Origin: Plasmodium brasilianum
Taxonomy: Eukaryota > Apicomplexa > Aconoidasida > Haemosporida > Plasmodiidae
Length of the DNA: 64,000 bases
NCBI RefSeq assembly: GCF_023973825.1
Contig: NC_090114.1
Coordinates: 744,001 to 808,000, forward strand
Reading direction: 5' to 3'
Position numbers and translations under genes: made by a program. Below, piece by piece: positions 11,406-23,237 of this stretch (positions are counted from its first letter, which is position 1; each line of letters opens with the position of its first letter). Below the pieces are notes generated by a model. The model searched no databases. It had not been told where the DNA came from and was given only the letters and a program-made list of their open reading frames with translations.

Positions 11406-12185
11406 TATTACATAAGGTAATAAAATATATAAAATAAAATTATAAAACATAATATTACATACTACCTTACGCGAAAAGGAAAAAGCTCTACTAGTATATT
11501 TTTTACATGACAATTATTCTGAACATTGTTACAGCCAAAATGTACTTATAACCTTAAAAATGTATAAGCCTTATCATTAATTTAAATAATAGAATAATGG
11601 TGGTACTTAGATTCTAATATATATATAATACTACATGTACAATTAATATATATGTACATATTGAACGCAACAAAAAAAAAAAAAAAAGATGGGCAAGATG
11701 GGCGAATCTTATAAAATTGAATATTTTTTAGGTATAGATATATACATAAACTTATGTATATTATATATATATATATATATAGATATAGATATATATATAT
11801 CTATATATATATATAATATATGAATGAAAGAAAAAGCGGGCAAAACGACAGACTAAATGAGAAAGAAAAGAAAACCTTCGACGAAAATAAAATTAAGCAC
11901 AGGCAGAATTAGGAAACAGAAGTAAAGAAAAAGGTGAAAAAGTGAAAAAATGAAAAAATATATAAATATAAATAATGAATGTTTAAAAAAAAGAAAAAAA
12001 ATGATACCCTCTGTCTTCATATTTATATAATTTTAGGTAACTTAAAAAAATAAATATATATATAGGTACGAAATTTTTTTTTTTTTTTATTGTACGCAAA
12101 AAAAAAAAAAAAATTGCTTAATGGTTACTCTTTTTTTTTTTTTTTTTTTTTTTTTTTGAAAAAAGTGCTTTATTTATTATATTAC

Positions 12186-12214
12186 GGGTTTGAGAAGGAA
12201 TATATTCTAAACCC
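12186..12214. other. Hairpin-forming sequence
   Basis: GGGTTTGAGAA (12,186-12,196) can pair with TTCTAAACCC (12,205-12,214), with one bulged base and an 8-base loop. A second small stem, ACATC/GGTGT, follows at 12,219-12,232. G/C content is much higher than the flanks. It may be a structured transcript or a chance inverted repeat. Confidence 0.3.
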
Positions 12215-12308
12215 TAACTACATCCGGTGGTGTCGGGTATATTTTATATAAACGATGAGTTACATTATCATTTGGCAGTAACACACATAATATATAATAT
12301 ACATGTAT

Positions 12309-12345
<37 letters not shown>

Positions 12346-12683
12346 ACGTATGTACATTTGACTTTTTGCTGCTTAAACATCTGAGAAAAAGTAGAACATG
12401 TTTAAAAAATATTTCGCGCGTCATGAATAATGTATGTAACGCTTGTACTTAGATACCATTATGAAGTATATATATACAAATATATACATATATATATATT
12501 TTATTTATTATTTTTTTTTTTTTTCTCATATTGTGCGCACATGAGAGTAGCTACCTCTTATATGCATACACCTTTCGTGGAACTAGGTTTATATAAATAA
12601 ACAATGTAGAAAGTGAAGCGTACAATTTTTCCAAAAAAAAAAAATAAATAAAATAAACTTGTTACATTATATAGATGATATAC

Positions 12684-12718
<35 letters not shown>

Positions 12719-13125
12719 AATTCATGTACGGGAAATGTGCTGTAGGGGAAATATATACTCCTCGTACTAAGCGTGCATAAATGTATTATGGGCACATAAA
12801 GTATAATGTGCACTTACGTAAATTTATATACATATATTATGCATAAAAGTATAAGAAAAAAAGCCCAAAAAAGCTATTTTGTTGTGCCTTTCATTTTACC
12901 AATTTTTCTCTATTTTTCAATTTTTTAATTTTTTCTGTTTTTTCAAATTGTGCAAAATACTGCCACATTTTGTTGCAATTCGTTCATTTTGCTACATTTC
13001 GTTACAATTTTCCCGCATCTTATTTTATTTTCAAAATTGCAGTGCTGTGGCATTATGATGTATTTGCCAGATTTAAGTTTATTTCTTTTAACATATTATA
13101 TAAGGAATGATTGAAAGTTAGAAAA

Positions 13126-16050
13126 ATGGGGGTGTTAAGAAAGAATGTTCTTTTTAATATGTTCAAATTAAAGAACGCATATTTAGTCATAGAACAAGGT
13201 AGCAAAGGGAAGCTTGTATATTCTTCCCAAAAGGGCTATATCAACACTGTGGTTTCCCCTGATAAAGAGTTAGGCAACAGTGTTAATAGCGTTAATAGCG
13301 GCAGTAGCAGCAATAGCGGCAATAGCACCGACCGCCTAAAAATGAACGACTTCCACTACTTTAACATATACTTATTGAAAAATAAAAATTTTGTAAATTT
13401 CGTTTTAACATACAATTTTTGTGAAAATAAAAACATGTACGTGTGCATGCTAATACATTTAAGTAATATATATAATACGCTAAGTGTAAAAGACATATGT
13501 AGAGTATTAGAAAAAATAATAGAACATAATAAAGCGTCCTTTTCACATTTTTTTATTAAAGGAGAAACTATATTAAAGTTGTATTCACATCTTTGTAATA
13601 ATATAGTTAAGCTAAACGTATCTGAGTTAGTTACACTTATGAAATGCTGTTGTTATACTAGGAATGAATACCCCATTGAATGTATTAGGAAAATAAAAAA
13701 GGTCCTTATGACCAAGAATTTAACTTGTTTAAACACAGTTTTGTTTAACGATATATGCAATTGCTTAGTTAATATAAGGAATGATTTTAAGTTAAGAAAG
13801 TTTCCTTATGACAACTCTCTACATTACAAAATATTGTTGCACTTAAGGAGTGAAATTATGAATGTAGATGTTCATCGCTTTTTTCAAATACTCCCTTTTT
13901 ACATTAACTTAACCAAGGTTTCTCGAGGAGAGCGGGAGCAAAGTGGGGAGAAGCATGTAACGATAAAGCACGTTGCCCCTTCATGCGCGGTTGAAGCAGT
14001 GAACACAGGTACTACTACCTTCGAAAATGTTACCACCTCCGCAAATATTACAACCTTTGCACCCAATGCTCATACCTCAAGCAGCACTCGGAACCTCCCT
14101 CTTGACGACGGTGAGCATAAAGGAGGAAACCACTCAACCAATGGATCGAATGGAACGATTGAAAGGGAAAATAACTTCTTTTTGAGGAACCAAAATGGAA
14201 GAAGCCATTCAGAGGACAAGCTAAATAGTAGTAACCTCGTCTTGAGTGAAGACGAAGTGGCTTCGTTAAAAAACAATTGCAAGTTAATCTTTTTAAATAA
14301 AATGAACGAAATAAACAAGGATATGGTTCTACCAGCAGTAACTATATTTAAATGGATAGAGATAAATGATCGTTTAATTTTCATGCATATATGTGAAATC
14401 TTTTTAAAAAATATTGTATTCTACGATTCAAAAACTGTTGTACGCTTTTTTCGAAAATGTCATAGTATGAAATTTCAGAAGATCAGAGAAACTAATGATG
14501 ATGGGGAAAGAAGGAGTACAAAAGATGTGAAAAATGGGCATGGAAAACAAAACAAGCCAAAAGAAGATATAAATGAGTATTGCACTTATGCAGTAGATAA
14601 AGAAATAGGTATAAGGGAGAAAACAACATACAGTAGTAGCAGCAATGCACGTGGTGCTAAGCCTCTGAGGATATTGAAAATTGACGGTAACCCTGCTGCC
14701 ACTGCTAATATAGATTCCACTGCTAATACTGATAGCACGGACGTTGCAACAAATTTACTTTTGAACCTAATAAATGAGAGGGTTTATCATATGAGCATTT
14801 CCCAGTTATACTGTGTTACCTATGGCATATATGGATTCATTGAGAACATGAAACAGTTTTCAAATTTAAATAATTTAAAAAATAATATGAATTTACTCTT
14901 TTCTATGTGTGTTCAGTACATAACGAATTATGTTAATAAGGAGATGATAAGGATGCAGAACAAAAATACAGACTTGTATGATGAACAGATATTGAAGGAG
15001 GATTATCCTAATTCATGCAAGACCACAACTGGTAGGAGTTTGTTATATGAAAAACAAGCAGAACTGAAAAAGGAGAACGTTCTCCGAGATTTAAACATGA
15101 ACATTGACCACGTATACATCTCATCTACAGGGGTGTACGTCAACGAAGGGGGAAAAAGACTCGATGAGGGCAAAGGACAACTTAGTCATCTCAGACAACC
15201 GAACAATCCCAGTAACCCCGGGCCTGCCAGTCCTCCCCGCCTTATTATCCTCTCGTGTGAGATCCTGCTAAACATAAGCCACTTCAACATTTCGAAAAAT
15301 CATCGCAAAATTAAGCTTATTTATGAATGCATAAATAAACTCCTCTGTTATGAGGCGGCTCAATGGAATAACGACGATCTCCTGACCATGTTAATGTGTT
15401 TGTCCAATTTATATTTCAAAACGAATGATAACTACATTTTCCATGCATATAAGAAAATTTTAAATAAATTAGAAATGCAGAAATACGAAATGAATGGTCA
15501 TCATTTTAATAAACTTGCTATTGCTTTAGGTCCACTACTCCATGAAGAAAATAAATTAATACAATATTTTTCTCAATTTTTAATTTTTTATGTTGAAAAT
15601 AATATTGTTCCTTTACGTTCTTGTGTTTTCTTATTACAATATATTATGAAAAATTTGTATATTAAATTAAATGCCCATCTAGCTCAATTGAATTTGTTAA
15701 TCATAAATAGATTATTTTTATATTTAAAAGAAGCATATACATATACACAAAAGTTCGATGAAGACGATCCTTCTGTTCATATGATGATGTTTAAAAGTTT
15801 TCTACTTTTACATTCTATAAATGACAATACGTTAATATGTATTATGACTACTTTATCTATTATCATGCAAAATGAAAAATATGGCTCAAATATAAAGGAC
15901 CAGGCAATCGTCATTCTTCGAAAAATTGTTAAGTATATTGCACCCAGCTCTTTTCAAAAATTTCCAAAAAGGTATATTCACCTCGACTTGCTCCAAGCGT
16001 TGTCTCCCGATCACGATCAAGTGAGGCAAGTACTGCTCAGCAGGATGTAG
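13126..16050 (+). CDS. Helical-repeat organelle-type protein (HPR/RAP-like architecture), unknown function
   Basis: 974 residues from the ATG at 13,126. An ORF reading from 13,111 begins at TTG and is not a start. The protein is almost all alpha-helical, with ~35-residue segments of the form 'Leu-x-x-Leu-x-x-x-Cys-x-x', e.g. 'NVSELVTLMKCCC' and 'WNNDDLLTMLMCLSNLYF'. It is interrupted by Ser/Asn/Thr low-complexity linkers (about residues 50-65, 255-320, 460-550 and 640-700). This matches the heptatricopeptide/RAP-type RNA-binding proteins that apicomplexans send to mitochondrion or apicoplast. I see no clear C-terminal RAP domain, so the family call is tentative. The N-terminus 'MGVLRKNVLFNMFKLK' is basic and hydrophobic, compatible with a mitochondrial presequence. 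Single exon, no breaks. Confidence 0.7.
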   Translation: MGVLRKNVLFNMFKLKNAYLVIEQGSKGKLVYSSQKGYINTVVSPDKELGNSVNSVNSGSSSNSGNSTDRLKMNDFHYFNIYLLKNKNFVNFVLTYNFCENKNMYVCMLIHLSNIYNTLSVKDICRVLEKIIEHNKASFSHFFIKGETILKLYSHLCNNIVKLNVSELVTLMKCCCYTRNEYPIECIRKIKKVLMTKNLTCLNTVLFNDICNCLVNIRNDFKLRKFPYDNSLHYKILLHLRSEIMNVDVHRFFQILPFYINLTKVSRGEREQSGEKHVTIKHVAPSCAVEAVNTGTTTFENVTTSANITTFAPNAHTSSSTRNLPLDDGEHKGGNHSTNGSNGTIERENNFFLRNQNGRSHSEDKLNSSNLVLSEDEVASLKNNCKLIFLNKMNEINKDMVLPAVTIFKWIEINDRLIFMHICEIFLKNIVFYDSKTVVRFFRKCHSMKFQKIRETNDDGERRSTKDVKNGHGKQNKPKEDINEYCTYAVDKEIGIREKTTYSSSSNARGAKPLRILKIDGNPAATANIDSTANTDSTDVATNLLLNLINERVYHMSISQLYCVTYGIYGFIENMKQFSNLNNLKNNMNLLFSMCVQYITNYVNKEMIRMQNKNTDLYDEQILKEDYPNSCKTTTGRSLLYEKQAELKKENVLRDLNMNIDHVYISSTGVYVNEGGKRLDEGKGQLSHLRQPNNPSNPGPASPPRLIILSCEILLNISHFNISKNHRKIKLIYECINKLLCYEAAQWNNDDLLTMLMCLSNLYFKTNDNYIFHAYKKILNKLEMQKYEMNGHHFNKLAIALGPLLHEENKLIQYFSQFLIFYVENNIVPLRSCVFLLQYIMKNLYIKLNAHLAQLNLLIINRLFLYLKEAYTYTQKFDEDDPSVHMMMFKSFLLLHSINDNTLICIMTTLSIIMQNEKYGSNIKDQAIVILRKIVKYIAPSSFQKFPKRYIHLDLLQALSPDHDQVRQVLLSRM

Positions 16051-16399
16051 CACAAGGGGAAGAGAAGTGGAACAAGAAGAACTTGGAAGTGCAGAAATGG
16101 GAAAAGTAGTAGAAAAGTGGAGAGATGGAAAATAAAACAAAAGAGCTATATATAAATGGGCAAAAGATTATTCAATAGTATGAAGTAGTGCTATATGCAT
16201 TCAACTAAATATCCCACTTTTCTTCGTAAGAGACTAATGTGGAAATATAATTCATTAGGTATATTCTTAAAAATGGATGAAAAGTTGTATAAAAAGAGGA
16301 GAGGAGATATGTAGTTGTGTAGAAAAAAACAAGTTCAGGAATTTTATACTCAGGGTGTTCGTGCCTGTGTATGGATATATGCGCCCATGCAAAAGCGCT

Positions 16400-16590
16400 A
16401 GCGAGCACGAGCACAAGCACGAGCACGAACACAAGCACGAGCACGAACACAAGCATAAGTACAAACACAAGCATAAGTACAAACACAAGCATAAGTACAA
16501 ACACAAGCATAAGTACAAACACAAGCATAAGTACAAACACAAGCATAAGTACAAACACAAGCACAAACATAAGCACAAACTCAAATACGT
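16400..16590. repeat. 18-bp minisatellite (AAGCATAAGTACAAACAC)
   Basis: About ten tandem copies of an 18-base unit, preceded by a related GC-richer start (GAGCACGAGCAC). Open in four frames because the unit length is divisible by three. It lies 350 bp past the stop of the preceding gene and is not part of it. Confidence 0.85.
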
Positions 16591-17199
16591 ACATACATCT
16601 ATGTTCCCATGTTGTGTAATAAAAAGGCCTCTAAAGTAGTGATAAATAATGTAGCGCACATTGTCAACGTTATAAGGCTTTGCTTATTCTCCCCCCCCCG
16701 CACCCTCTCTCCGCGCAGATTTACCATTGTACATAAGGTTTTACCGTCATTTTAGAGCTCGTTATATGGGATTATATGTACATGTATACATGTACATTTA
16801 TGTATTTATATTTGCATATATACATATATATACACACATATGGATATATGTTTGAAAAATGATGGGCTCTACAAATTAATATCTGCCCACAGTATTTGTT
16901 TTTTAAATTATTACTAACTTTGTTTTAGTTTGTTTTGCCTTAAATGTGTTATAATTTCACAGTTATAGTTATGTTTGCCTATCAATCCATATATATGTCC
17001 ATTTATCTTTCTTTTCTTTCCTTTTTTTTTTTATTTTTTAAATTTGTACACATAATTGCATTATCTCTATGTATACATGATGCTTATGCGAAACCGTACA
17101 TGTACGTATATATGGGACAAAATTTAGCCTTAAAAAAATATTATCATCAGTTGTTAACATCTTGATTTAACTACAATGATTTAATAACGTAGTAGTTCA

Positions 17200-17537
17200 A
17201 TGAACACGAAACCGAGGATTATGTTTGTTGTGCTTCTTCGCAATAAACAATTTTATTATATACAAAATATAATAGTTATGGAAAAAATCTACCAAGGGAT
17301 ATGGTCTATGGTCGTGTTTTTCTTCAGGTAATTATGCATGAAAAGGTATACATGAATATGTAAATATGTAAGTATACATATGTGCAGTACGAGGGAGCAC
17401 TATTTGCCCTTGTGTTTCCCATTCCTTATCCCTTTTTATTTTAATTTTTTTTTTTTTTTTTTTTTTTTCCTATTATTTCAACTGTGTTAAATCACCCGCG
17501 CACTTAACTTTTTGGTAGGCCTGCGCTGCATAAATAA
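17200..17537 (+). CDS. Possible two-exon micro-gene, 48 residues
   Basis: Low-confidence prediction. Exon 1 (17,200-17,327) starts with ATG and encodes 42 residues including 'MNTKPRIMFVVLLRNK' and a hydrophobic end 'IWSMVVFFF'. It runs straight into an AG/GTAATT donor with split codon phase 2. An acceptor (TTTTTGGTAG) at 17,518 would add 'RPALHK' and a TAA. Composition is clearly less AT-rich than the flanks. A short hydrophobic protein of this kind resembles small mitochondrial membrane subunits, but no family is recognised. It could equally be a 5' UTR feature of the next gene. Confidence 0.3.
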
Positions 17538-18091
17538 ACGGACAAAAACTCGGCCTCTTTAAGTAGCCATTTGTTCATGTGTTCACTTGTTCATTCATGC
17601 ATTTATTTACTCATTTATATGCTATTTTTTTTTTTTTTTTTTTTTCTACTTTTCTATTTTCTACTTTTTTATTTTTTACTCATTTATTTTTTACTCATTT
17701 ATTTTTTACTTTTTATTTTTTTTATTATATTTTTTTTTATTTTTCATTTTACTTTTTTAAACTTATTTTTTATTTTATTTTTTTTTATTTTTCATTTTAC
17801 TTTTTTAAACTTATTTTTTATTTTGTTTTATTTATTTTATTTTTTTTTATTTTTTATTTTACTTTTTTAATCTTATTTTTTATTTTATTTTATTTTATTT
17901 ATTTTTACTGGCTCTTGCATTGTGAGGAACCATCCGCAGAAATAGAGAAGCACGAACATGAACTCATATGAAGTTAAAAAAAAATTAAAATACAGTAAGG
18001 GAAAATATTTGACTAAATAAAAAGGACTCTGCCTTTTATTTGTCACGTTCATTTTCTCATAATTTTAAAACTTGTAGTTATAATTGTGAGT

Positions 18092-18210
18092 ACGTATATG
18101 TATGATGTATATATTAAGTACGTATATGTATGATGTATATATTAAGTACGTATATGAATGATGTATATATTAAGTACGTATATGAATGATGTATATATTA
18201 AGTACGTATG
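18092..18210. repeat. 26-bp tandem repeat, four to five copies
   Basis: The unit TACGTATATGTATGATGTATATATTAAG is repeated with single-base variants. It lies ~300 bp upstream of the 121-residue gene, in its likely promoter. Confidence 0.8.
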
Positions 18211-18500
18211 TATGTATATATGTATGTCCGTAAGCATATAAGCTTCTAGAGAAGTGAAACCAAATTATTTGGATAAGTTAAAAATTATTATATAGTGTTC
18301 CTGAGCTTTTAAAAATAGTGTTTTCCTTTCTCCATTATAGTATGTACGTACGTTTGTAGATACGTTCACCATAACGGCATATATATATATGTACGCACAT
18401 AAGTACGTACATGCATGAGAACATATGCATCTCTTCTCACGTGTGCGCGTGGATACGTAAGTACTAGAAAGACCCAAGTAACAACAGTGTAGTCCAAACG

Positions 18501-18866
18501 ATGAATTTTCATAAATATAATGATAAGAAGAGGCATCTAACGACATACGGAGATGAACATAATTTTCAACCCCCGCAAGGAACATCATCATCTCCTCCAT
18601 CAGTTATACATGGTCAGCAAGTTTTTTACTTAAATACAATTCCTCAGTTTCCTTATACTCAACCCATATATAATCATCACATGAACTATGTAAACATGAT
18701 CCATAATAGTGAAACTAATTATATAAGTAAAAGATCAATGAAGAAAAAAAAAAATTATCATCAATACAATAAACATCATAATAATGAAAATTCTCATCTG
18801 AGAGAGGCAGTTGAAGACCCATGGGGCCAGCTTTACGGAAGATACCCTGGCATTCATTTTACTTGA
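18501..18866 (+). CDS. Small hydrophilic protein, 121 residues, unknown function
   Basis: Single exon from ATG to TGA. It is rich in His, Asn, Tyr and Pro with no membrane segment. The middle carries 'IPQFPYTQPIY', then a Lys/Asn/His-rich linker. The last 16 residues, 'EDPWGQLYGRYPGIHFT', are the most ordered part and look like a conserved interaction motif. Residue composition is typical of Plasmodium proteins rather than translated repeat, which is why I accept it. No family recognised. It sits between the helical-repeat gene and the convergent SAP18 gene. Confidence 0.6.
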   Translation: MNFHKYNDKKRHLTTYGDEHNFQPPQGTSSSPPSVIHGQQVFYLNTIPQFPYTQPIYNHHMNYVNMIHNSETNYISKRSMKKKKNYHQYNKHHNNENSHLREAVEDPWGQLYGRYPGIHFT

Positions 18867-19211
18867 AAAGGTGCGGCACGAGGAATGTGCAGTGGTGCGT
18901 CTATGTCAAACTGTGTTATGCTATGTATTATGGCATGTTGTATGCCTTTCTTCTTTTTTTTTTTTTTTTTTTTTTCCATTTCTGATAAGGTTAGGTGGTG
19001 GAGTAAAAACAAAAAAGACTGTCTTTACCCATTTTGTAAGCACTCATTTTACTCATTAAATGGGATTTATAGTAAGAATGAAAAGAGTGGAATAGTAAGG
19101 AAGGGGGAGGGAGAATGTGTACATCTCATTAGAACCAACATATAGGTCCGTCGAAATGTAAAAAGTGATGTTAATCATCAGGGTAGTGCATAAAATGGGG
19201 GAAAGGTAGTA

Positions 19212-19246
<35 letters not shown>

Positions 19247-19982
19247 ATATTGTAATTAAAAAGAAGAATTAAAATTACTTATACCGAACAAAAGAGAATC
19301 GAATAATGTCAAATGTAACGTAGATTAGGTATATGTACAATACATATGCGTGTGTATATACATGTGTTTGTATTTTATTCTTTTTATTTGGTAAATTCCA
19401 CTCCATTCAGTCTTAGCTCAACTTAAGTGGACGACGTTTGCCTGCCCCTATGTCGAGGTTTTATTTTTTCGCCTTTTTAACAACAGCTTCTTTTTTTTTT
19501 TTTTCTTTTTAGTTACACTTCTGATAAATGCGCGGACGATTGTCCTTTCGCTTTAATTTAAGTAAATATGTAAATGGTGTTTACATGTTTATATTTTGTT
19601 TACTCAATTTTTACATAATGTTTTCATAATTTTTACGTAATTTTTGTGCATTTACTTAAACATCGTAAAAACAAAATTAATTTTAAAAGATGCTCAATTG
19701 TGTTCAATCAATTTTAAAATGAAAAAAAAAAAAAAAAAAAATGAGCAATAGGAAATGAAAAAAAAAAAAAAAAAAATGAGCACGTAGGAAATGAAAAAAA
19801 AAAAAATGACGTAAAAAATGATAATGTAAAGGAGTGCTAGAAGGAGCAAAAAATTGGAAAAATAATGGAGGGGGATCATCTTTAATTTTCCAAAAAAGAT
19901 GGAGAGAAATATACACGTGAATATCTACATTAGCGAATACAAACTAACATACATAGACATATAAGCTATACACCGACAGAGG
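18867..19982. other. Convergent intergenic region
   Basis: Between the 121-residue gene and SAP18 3' ends. It contains long homopolymers (T run at 18,952-18,975; A run of ~36 at 19,207-19,242; A runs at 19,721-19,806). A patch near 19,390-19,560 is less AT-rich but reads plausibly in several frames on both strands, so no gene is called. Confidence 0.55.
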
Positions 19983-21912
19983 TTACTTGTCAAAAATAAT
20001 GGAAAGCAATATAATATCTCCTATTTCGTAATTTAATGACAGCAACGTTTTGTTGTCTTCTTTATAACTATATTTCGTACTATGCACTTTTGATAAAAAA
20101 GTAAGCTGTTTTTTCTCATTGGAATAAACCTTGAAAATCCACTGAGCATTTCTTTTTCGACTTTCTTCATAAAAATCTTTTACTAGTGTTACAATCTCTC
20201 TCATGGTGATATCTAACCATGCATAAATTTGTAACTCGTTACTATGCACATCATTTGAAGTAAAATTTATATCATCCACATTGGTATATTCGTCATCATG
20301 ATTATAAAACAGTCGAAGAAGAAATGGGCAAGCCTTTTCTCTATCTATGATTCCTCTTGTTCTTTCCGTCCCGTTCATATTACTAATAGGATTATTACTA
20401 CTAATATGATTATTCCTACAAATAGCATTATTCCTACTAATATGATTATTACTACTAATATGGTTATTACTACTAATATGGTTATTACTACTAATATGGT
20501 TATTACTACTAATATGGTTATTACTACCAATATTATTATTATTATTGTAACACTGCTGCTTCTTATAATTGAATAAAGTAGTATTACTATAATTGTGGTG
20601 TTCATAATTTCGGTACTTAGGTCTACTCATATTGGAGTGGCCACGCCCAGAATATATGTTTTGCTTCATATGTATATCGTTTCTTCTATATCTGGCATGC
20701 TTATCTTCACCAATTTTCATTTCTTTAGATATATCTCTCTTTAAACGGTATTTCACAACGTCATTGTTGCTACTGTCAATGGAATGGACATATCGTCTCT
20801 TCCTTTCTCTGTCCCTTTCTCTATTCCTTTCTCTTTCCATTTCTCTTTTCCTTTCCCTTTGCCCATTTCCTTTCCCTTTTCTTACCATTTTCAAGTCTTT
20901 TTTATGTTCATGTTTTCTACTCCTTCCATACGAATGTACACTACTACTTGATATAAACAACTCTTCATGTATTTCATTACTAAATGAACTCACATTCTCT
21001 TTAACTCTATCTGAATATCTTAAGTTTATCGTTTCATTTGTAGTTGAAATTACAGCTGATTTATTTTCTTTCCAATCGTTATGATTCCTTCTGTTTTCTT
21101 CTCTTTTTTTTTTTTTGTTCTTTTCTTCGTTCTTTTCTATATCTCTTCGATCCTTTATTTTTTCTCTTTCTCCCTCTTGACTCCATAATTTTCCTTTTCC
21201 ATTCTTTTTGGAATGTCTTTGTTTTTTATTCAAATCGTTTTTTACTTGTCTCCCTCTTTTATTAATATAGGAATTATTACATCTATCATCATCATAATAA
21301 ATATCATCCTTTGATTCATCTTCTGACCCATTTGATTCATCATTAGTTGTATACCCCCCTCTGTTCTTGTTACTTTTACCCACGGAAGAATTACGCGTTC
21401 TTTTGCCAACATAATCATATTTCGAATTATACCTCTTTTCGACATCACTTGGCTCATCGCCCCTTCCCAGTCTGTCGTGCGCCTTGTATTTATGATTATC
21501 ATCAATATGCCGATTGCTTCCATCGTAACGCTTACAACTATTGCTGTGTGTGTAGCTATTGCAGCTACTGCGATCATCATGACGATTTATTCTTTCCTTC
21601 CTCTTTGACAATTCATCCGGACTCATGCTGATTGAGTGCGTGTCTCTACTATGCCTCCTCGTGTTATGTTTTTTCCCCCTTAGATAATATTCCGGGTAGT
21701 TCTTTCTATTTTTTTCGTTTTTATCCTTCCCACTTCTTTCTTTTCCACTCCTTTCCTTTCCGTCTCTTTCCTTGTCCTTTTTTCCCTCACTATATTTATG
21801 ATTACCCTTCTTTAAACAATAATCGCTGCTTCTCCTCCTTTTGTAATTCCTTGGACCTCTTTCATTTTTTTCTGTGCTCCTATTACGACTACCGCAACTA
21901 CTACTGCTCCTG

Positions 21913-21948
<36 letters not shown>

Positions 21949-22865
21949 ATACTTGTAATATCTTCATACAAACTCGATAGACTAACACTACTCAGTTTAT
22001 TACTTTGCCCCCCTTTTTTATACTTCTCCTTAGTTTTCCTTTTTTTTTTGTCATCCTTCCTTTTATATTCCCTATCATGATATTCATAGTTGCTACTGCT
22101 TAAAGACGCATAATCCTTACGTTCCTCAATTTTTCCTTTTCTTTTTTTATGTATACTTTTTGAGTGTTGACTATTACGACTGCTATGACTGCTATGCCTG
22201 CTATGACTGCTATGACTGCTATGACTGCTATGCCTGCTATGACTGCTATGACTGCTATGACGACCATATCCTTTTTCTCTTCTTTTTTCATAATAATTAT
22301 CCTCACTTCTTTTCCTTCTATTATGATTACTTTTTTTCCTTTCTTCTTTTTTTTCTTCTTTCTTTTTTTTCATCATTATGTTGTTCTTTGTTTTATTCCC
22401 TTCTTCGTTTTTAAGGCTATTACTAAAGGATGACAAGCTCATTAAGCTTCTGTTTGAGGGACTGTACACCCTTTTTCTCTCTTCATTACTCTTACTTCCA
22501 TCACTACAGTTATCACTACTATAATGACTATTGAGATCGTCACTACCGTCCTTATTGCTCCCTTCCTTTAGCGTAACTTCTATTATGCCATTCCTTGAAC
22601 TCTTTTTATTTTTATCTTTATTTATTTTTATATCTCTATCCTCTTTTTTTACTCCATCCGAACTGTGGGTGCCTTTTGCACTACTATCATTATAGTCTTC
22701 CCTCAAATTTAACTTTTGATTTTTTTCATTTACACTAAATGTTTCATCCATACTTTCATTTCTCTCTCCATACTTTTTCTTTCCTTCCATTTTTTTATTA
22801 TTCTCTTCCTTTTGTGAAAAGGTACTGATACTTAAACTTATGGTTTTGCTTCTACTAATCGTCAT
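19983..22865 (-). CDS. SAP18: SAP18-domain protein with long RS/charged N-terminal extension
   Basis: SAP18 is a small ubiquitin-fold subunit of the Sin3-HDAC corepressor and of the ASAP/PSAP complexes linked to splicing and exon-junction complexes. The last ~125 of 960 residues match it: 'IDREKACPFLLRLF', 'SNELQIYAWLDITMREIVTLV' and 'GDIILLSI' correspond to the conserved core. Usual SAP18 proteins are ~150-170 residues. The first ~835 residues here are an SR-protein-like extension with many RS/RE/RK dipeptides, a His-Ser-Ser repeat (~200-235), a Ser run (~310-325) and a 'NNHISS' repeat just before the domain. Such a fusion suggests the RS part provides the function given elsewhere by RNPS1 or Acinus partners; that is inference. 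One exon, no breaks. The start is the ATG at 22,865. Confidence 0.88.
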
Positions 22866-23179
22866 TGTTAAGAAGCAGTCATTACAAAGAAAGTCAGGGT
22901 ATAGCTTGTGCGTGTGTAAGAGCTTTTACGTGCATCCCATTAATATGCACATGTTAATAAATATGTACAGCGATATATACACGGTGAGAGATTTAAAAAA
23001 AAAAAAAAAAAAAAAACAATGAAATACTATAAAATGATATAAATACTACAAATATTAAAAGTACTATGTATGTTACAAATATAGCAAAGCATAATGTATA
23101 TTCTTGAATCAACGAAGTACATTTAACAAGGAGTACACACCTAATAAAGCACAAGGCAAGTACTGCTCATAAAATGGAG

Positions 23180-23230
<51 letters not shown>

Positions 23231-23237
23231 ACAGTAA

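Larger units (their letters stand above)
10140..13125. other. Divergent promoter region, 3 kb
   Basis: Lies between two divergent genes. It is extremely AT-rich and includes interspersed 'AAAATATTAGCAAAAT'-like units (10,850-11,060), a tandem ATCGCAATAAT-type repeat, long TA runs and long T tracts (12,130-12,157). One less AT-rich patch at 12,186-12,240 can form two adjacent hairpins. No supported gene. Confidence 0.6.
16051..18500. other. Intergenic region with repeats and a possible small gene
   Basis: Lies between two + strand genes. It contains an 18-bp minisatellite, a long T tract (17,446-17,468), a T/A-rich block at 17,620-17,900 (false Phe-rich frames) and a 26-bp repeat. A less AT-rich stretch at 17,200-17,327 looks like an exon and is listed as a low-confidence CDS. 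Confidence 0.55.

Noticed and set aside
12205..12220. Telomere-like word TAAACCCTAA
   Set aside because: Single copy, part of a hairpin. No tandem telomeric repeat.
13111..13125. Earlier start for the helical-repeat protein
   Set aside because: The codon at 13,111 is TTG. The first ATG in frame is at 13,126.
16277..16639. Lys-His- and Ser-Thr-Asn-rich ORFs downstream of the helical-repeat gene
   Set aside because: Frames of an 18-bp minisatellite without any unique protein sequence.
19380..19560. Short protein-like readings such as 'SYTSDKCADDCPFALI' (+) and 'RKDNRPRIYQKCN' (-)
   Set aside because: Several frames on both strands look equally plausible, which shows the patch is too short to judge. 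No consistent start-splice-stop set.
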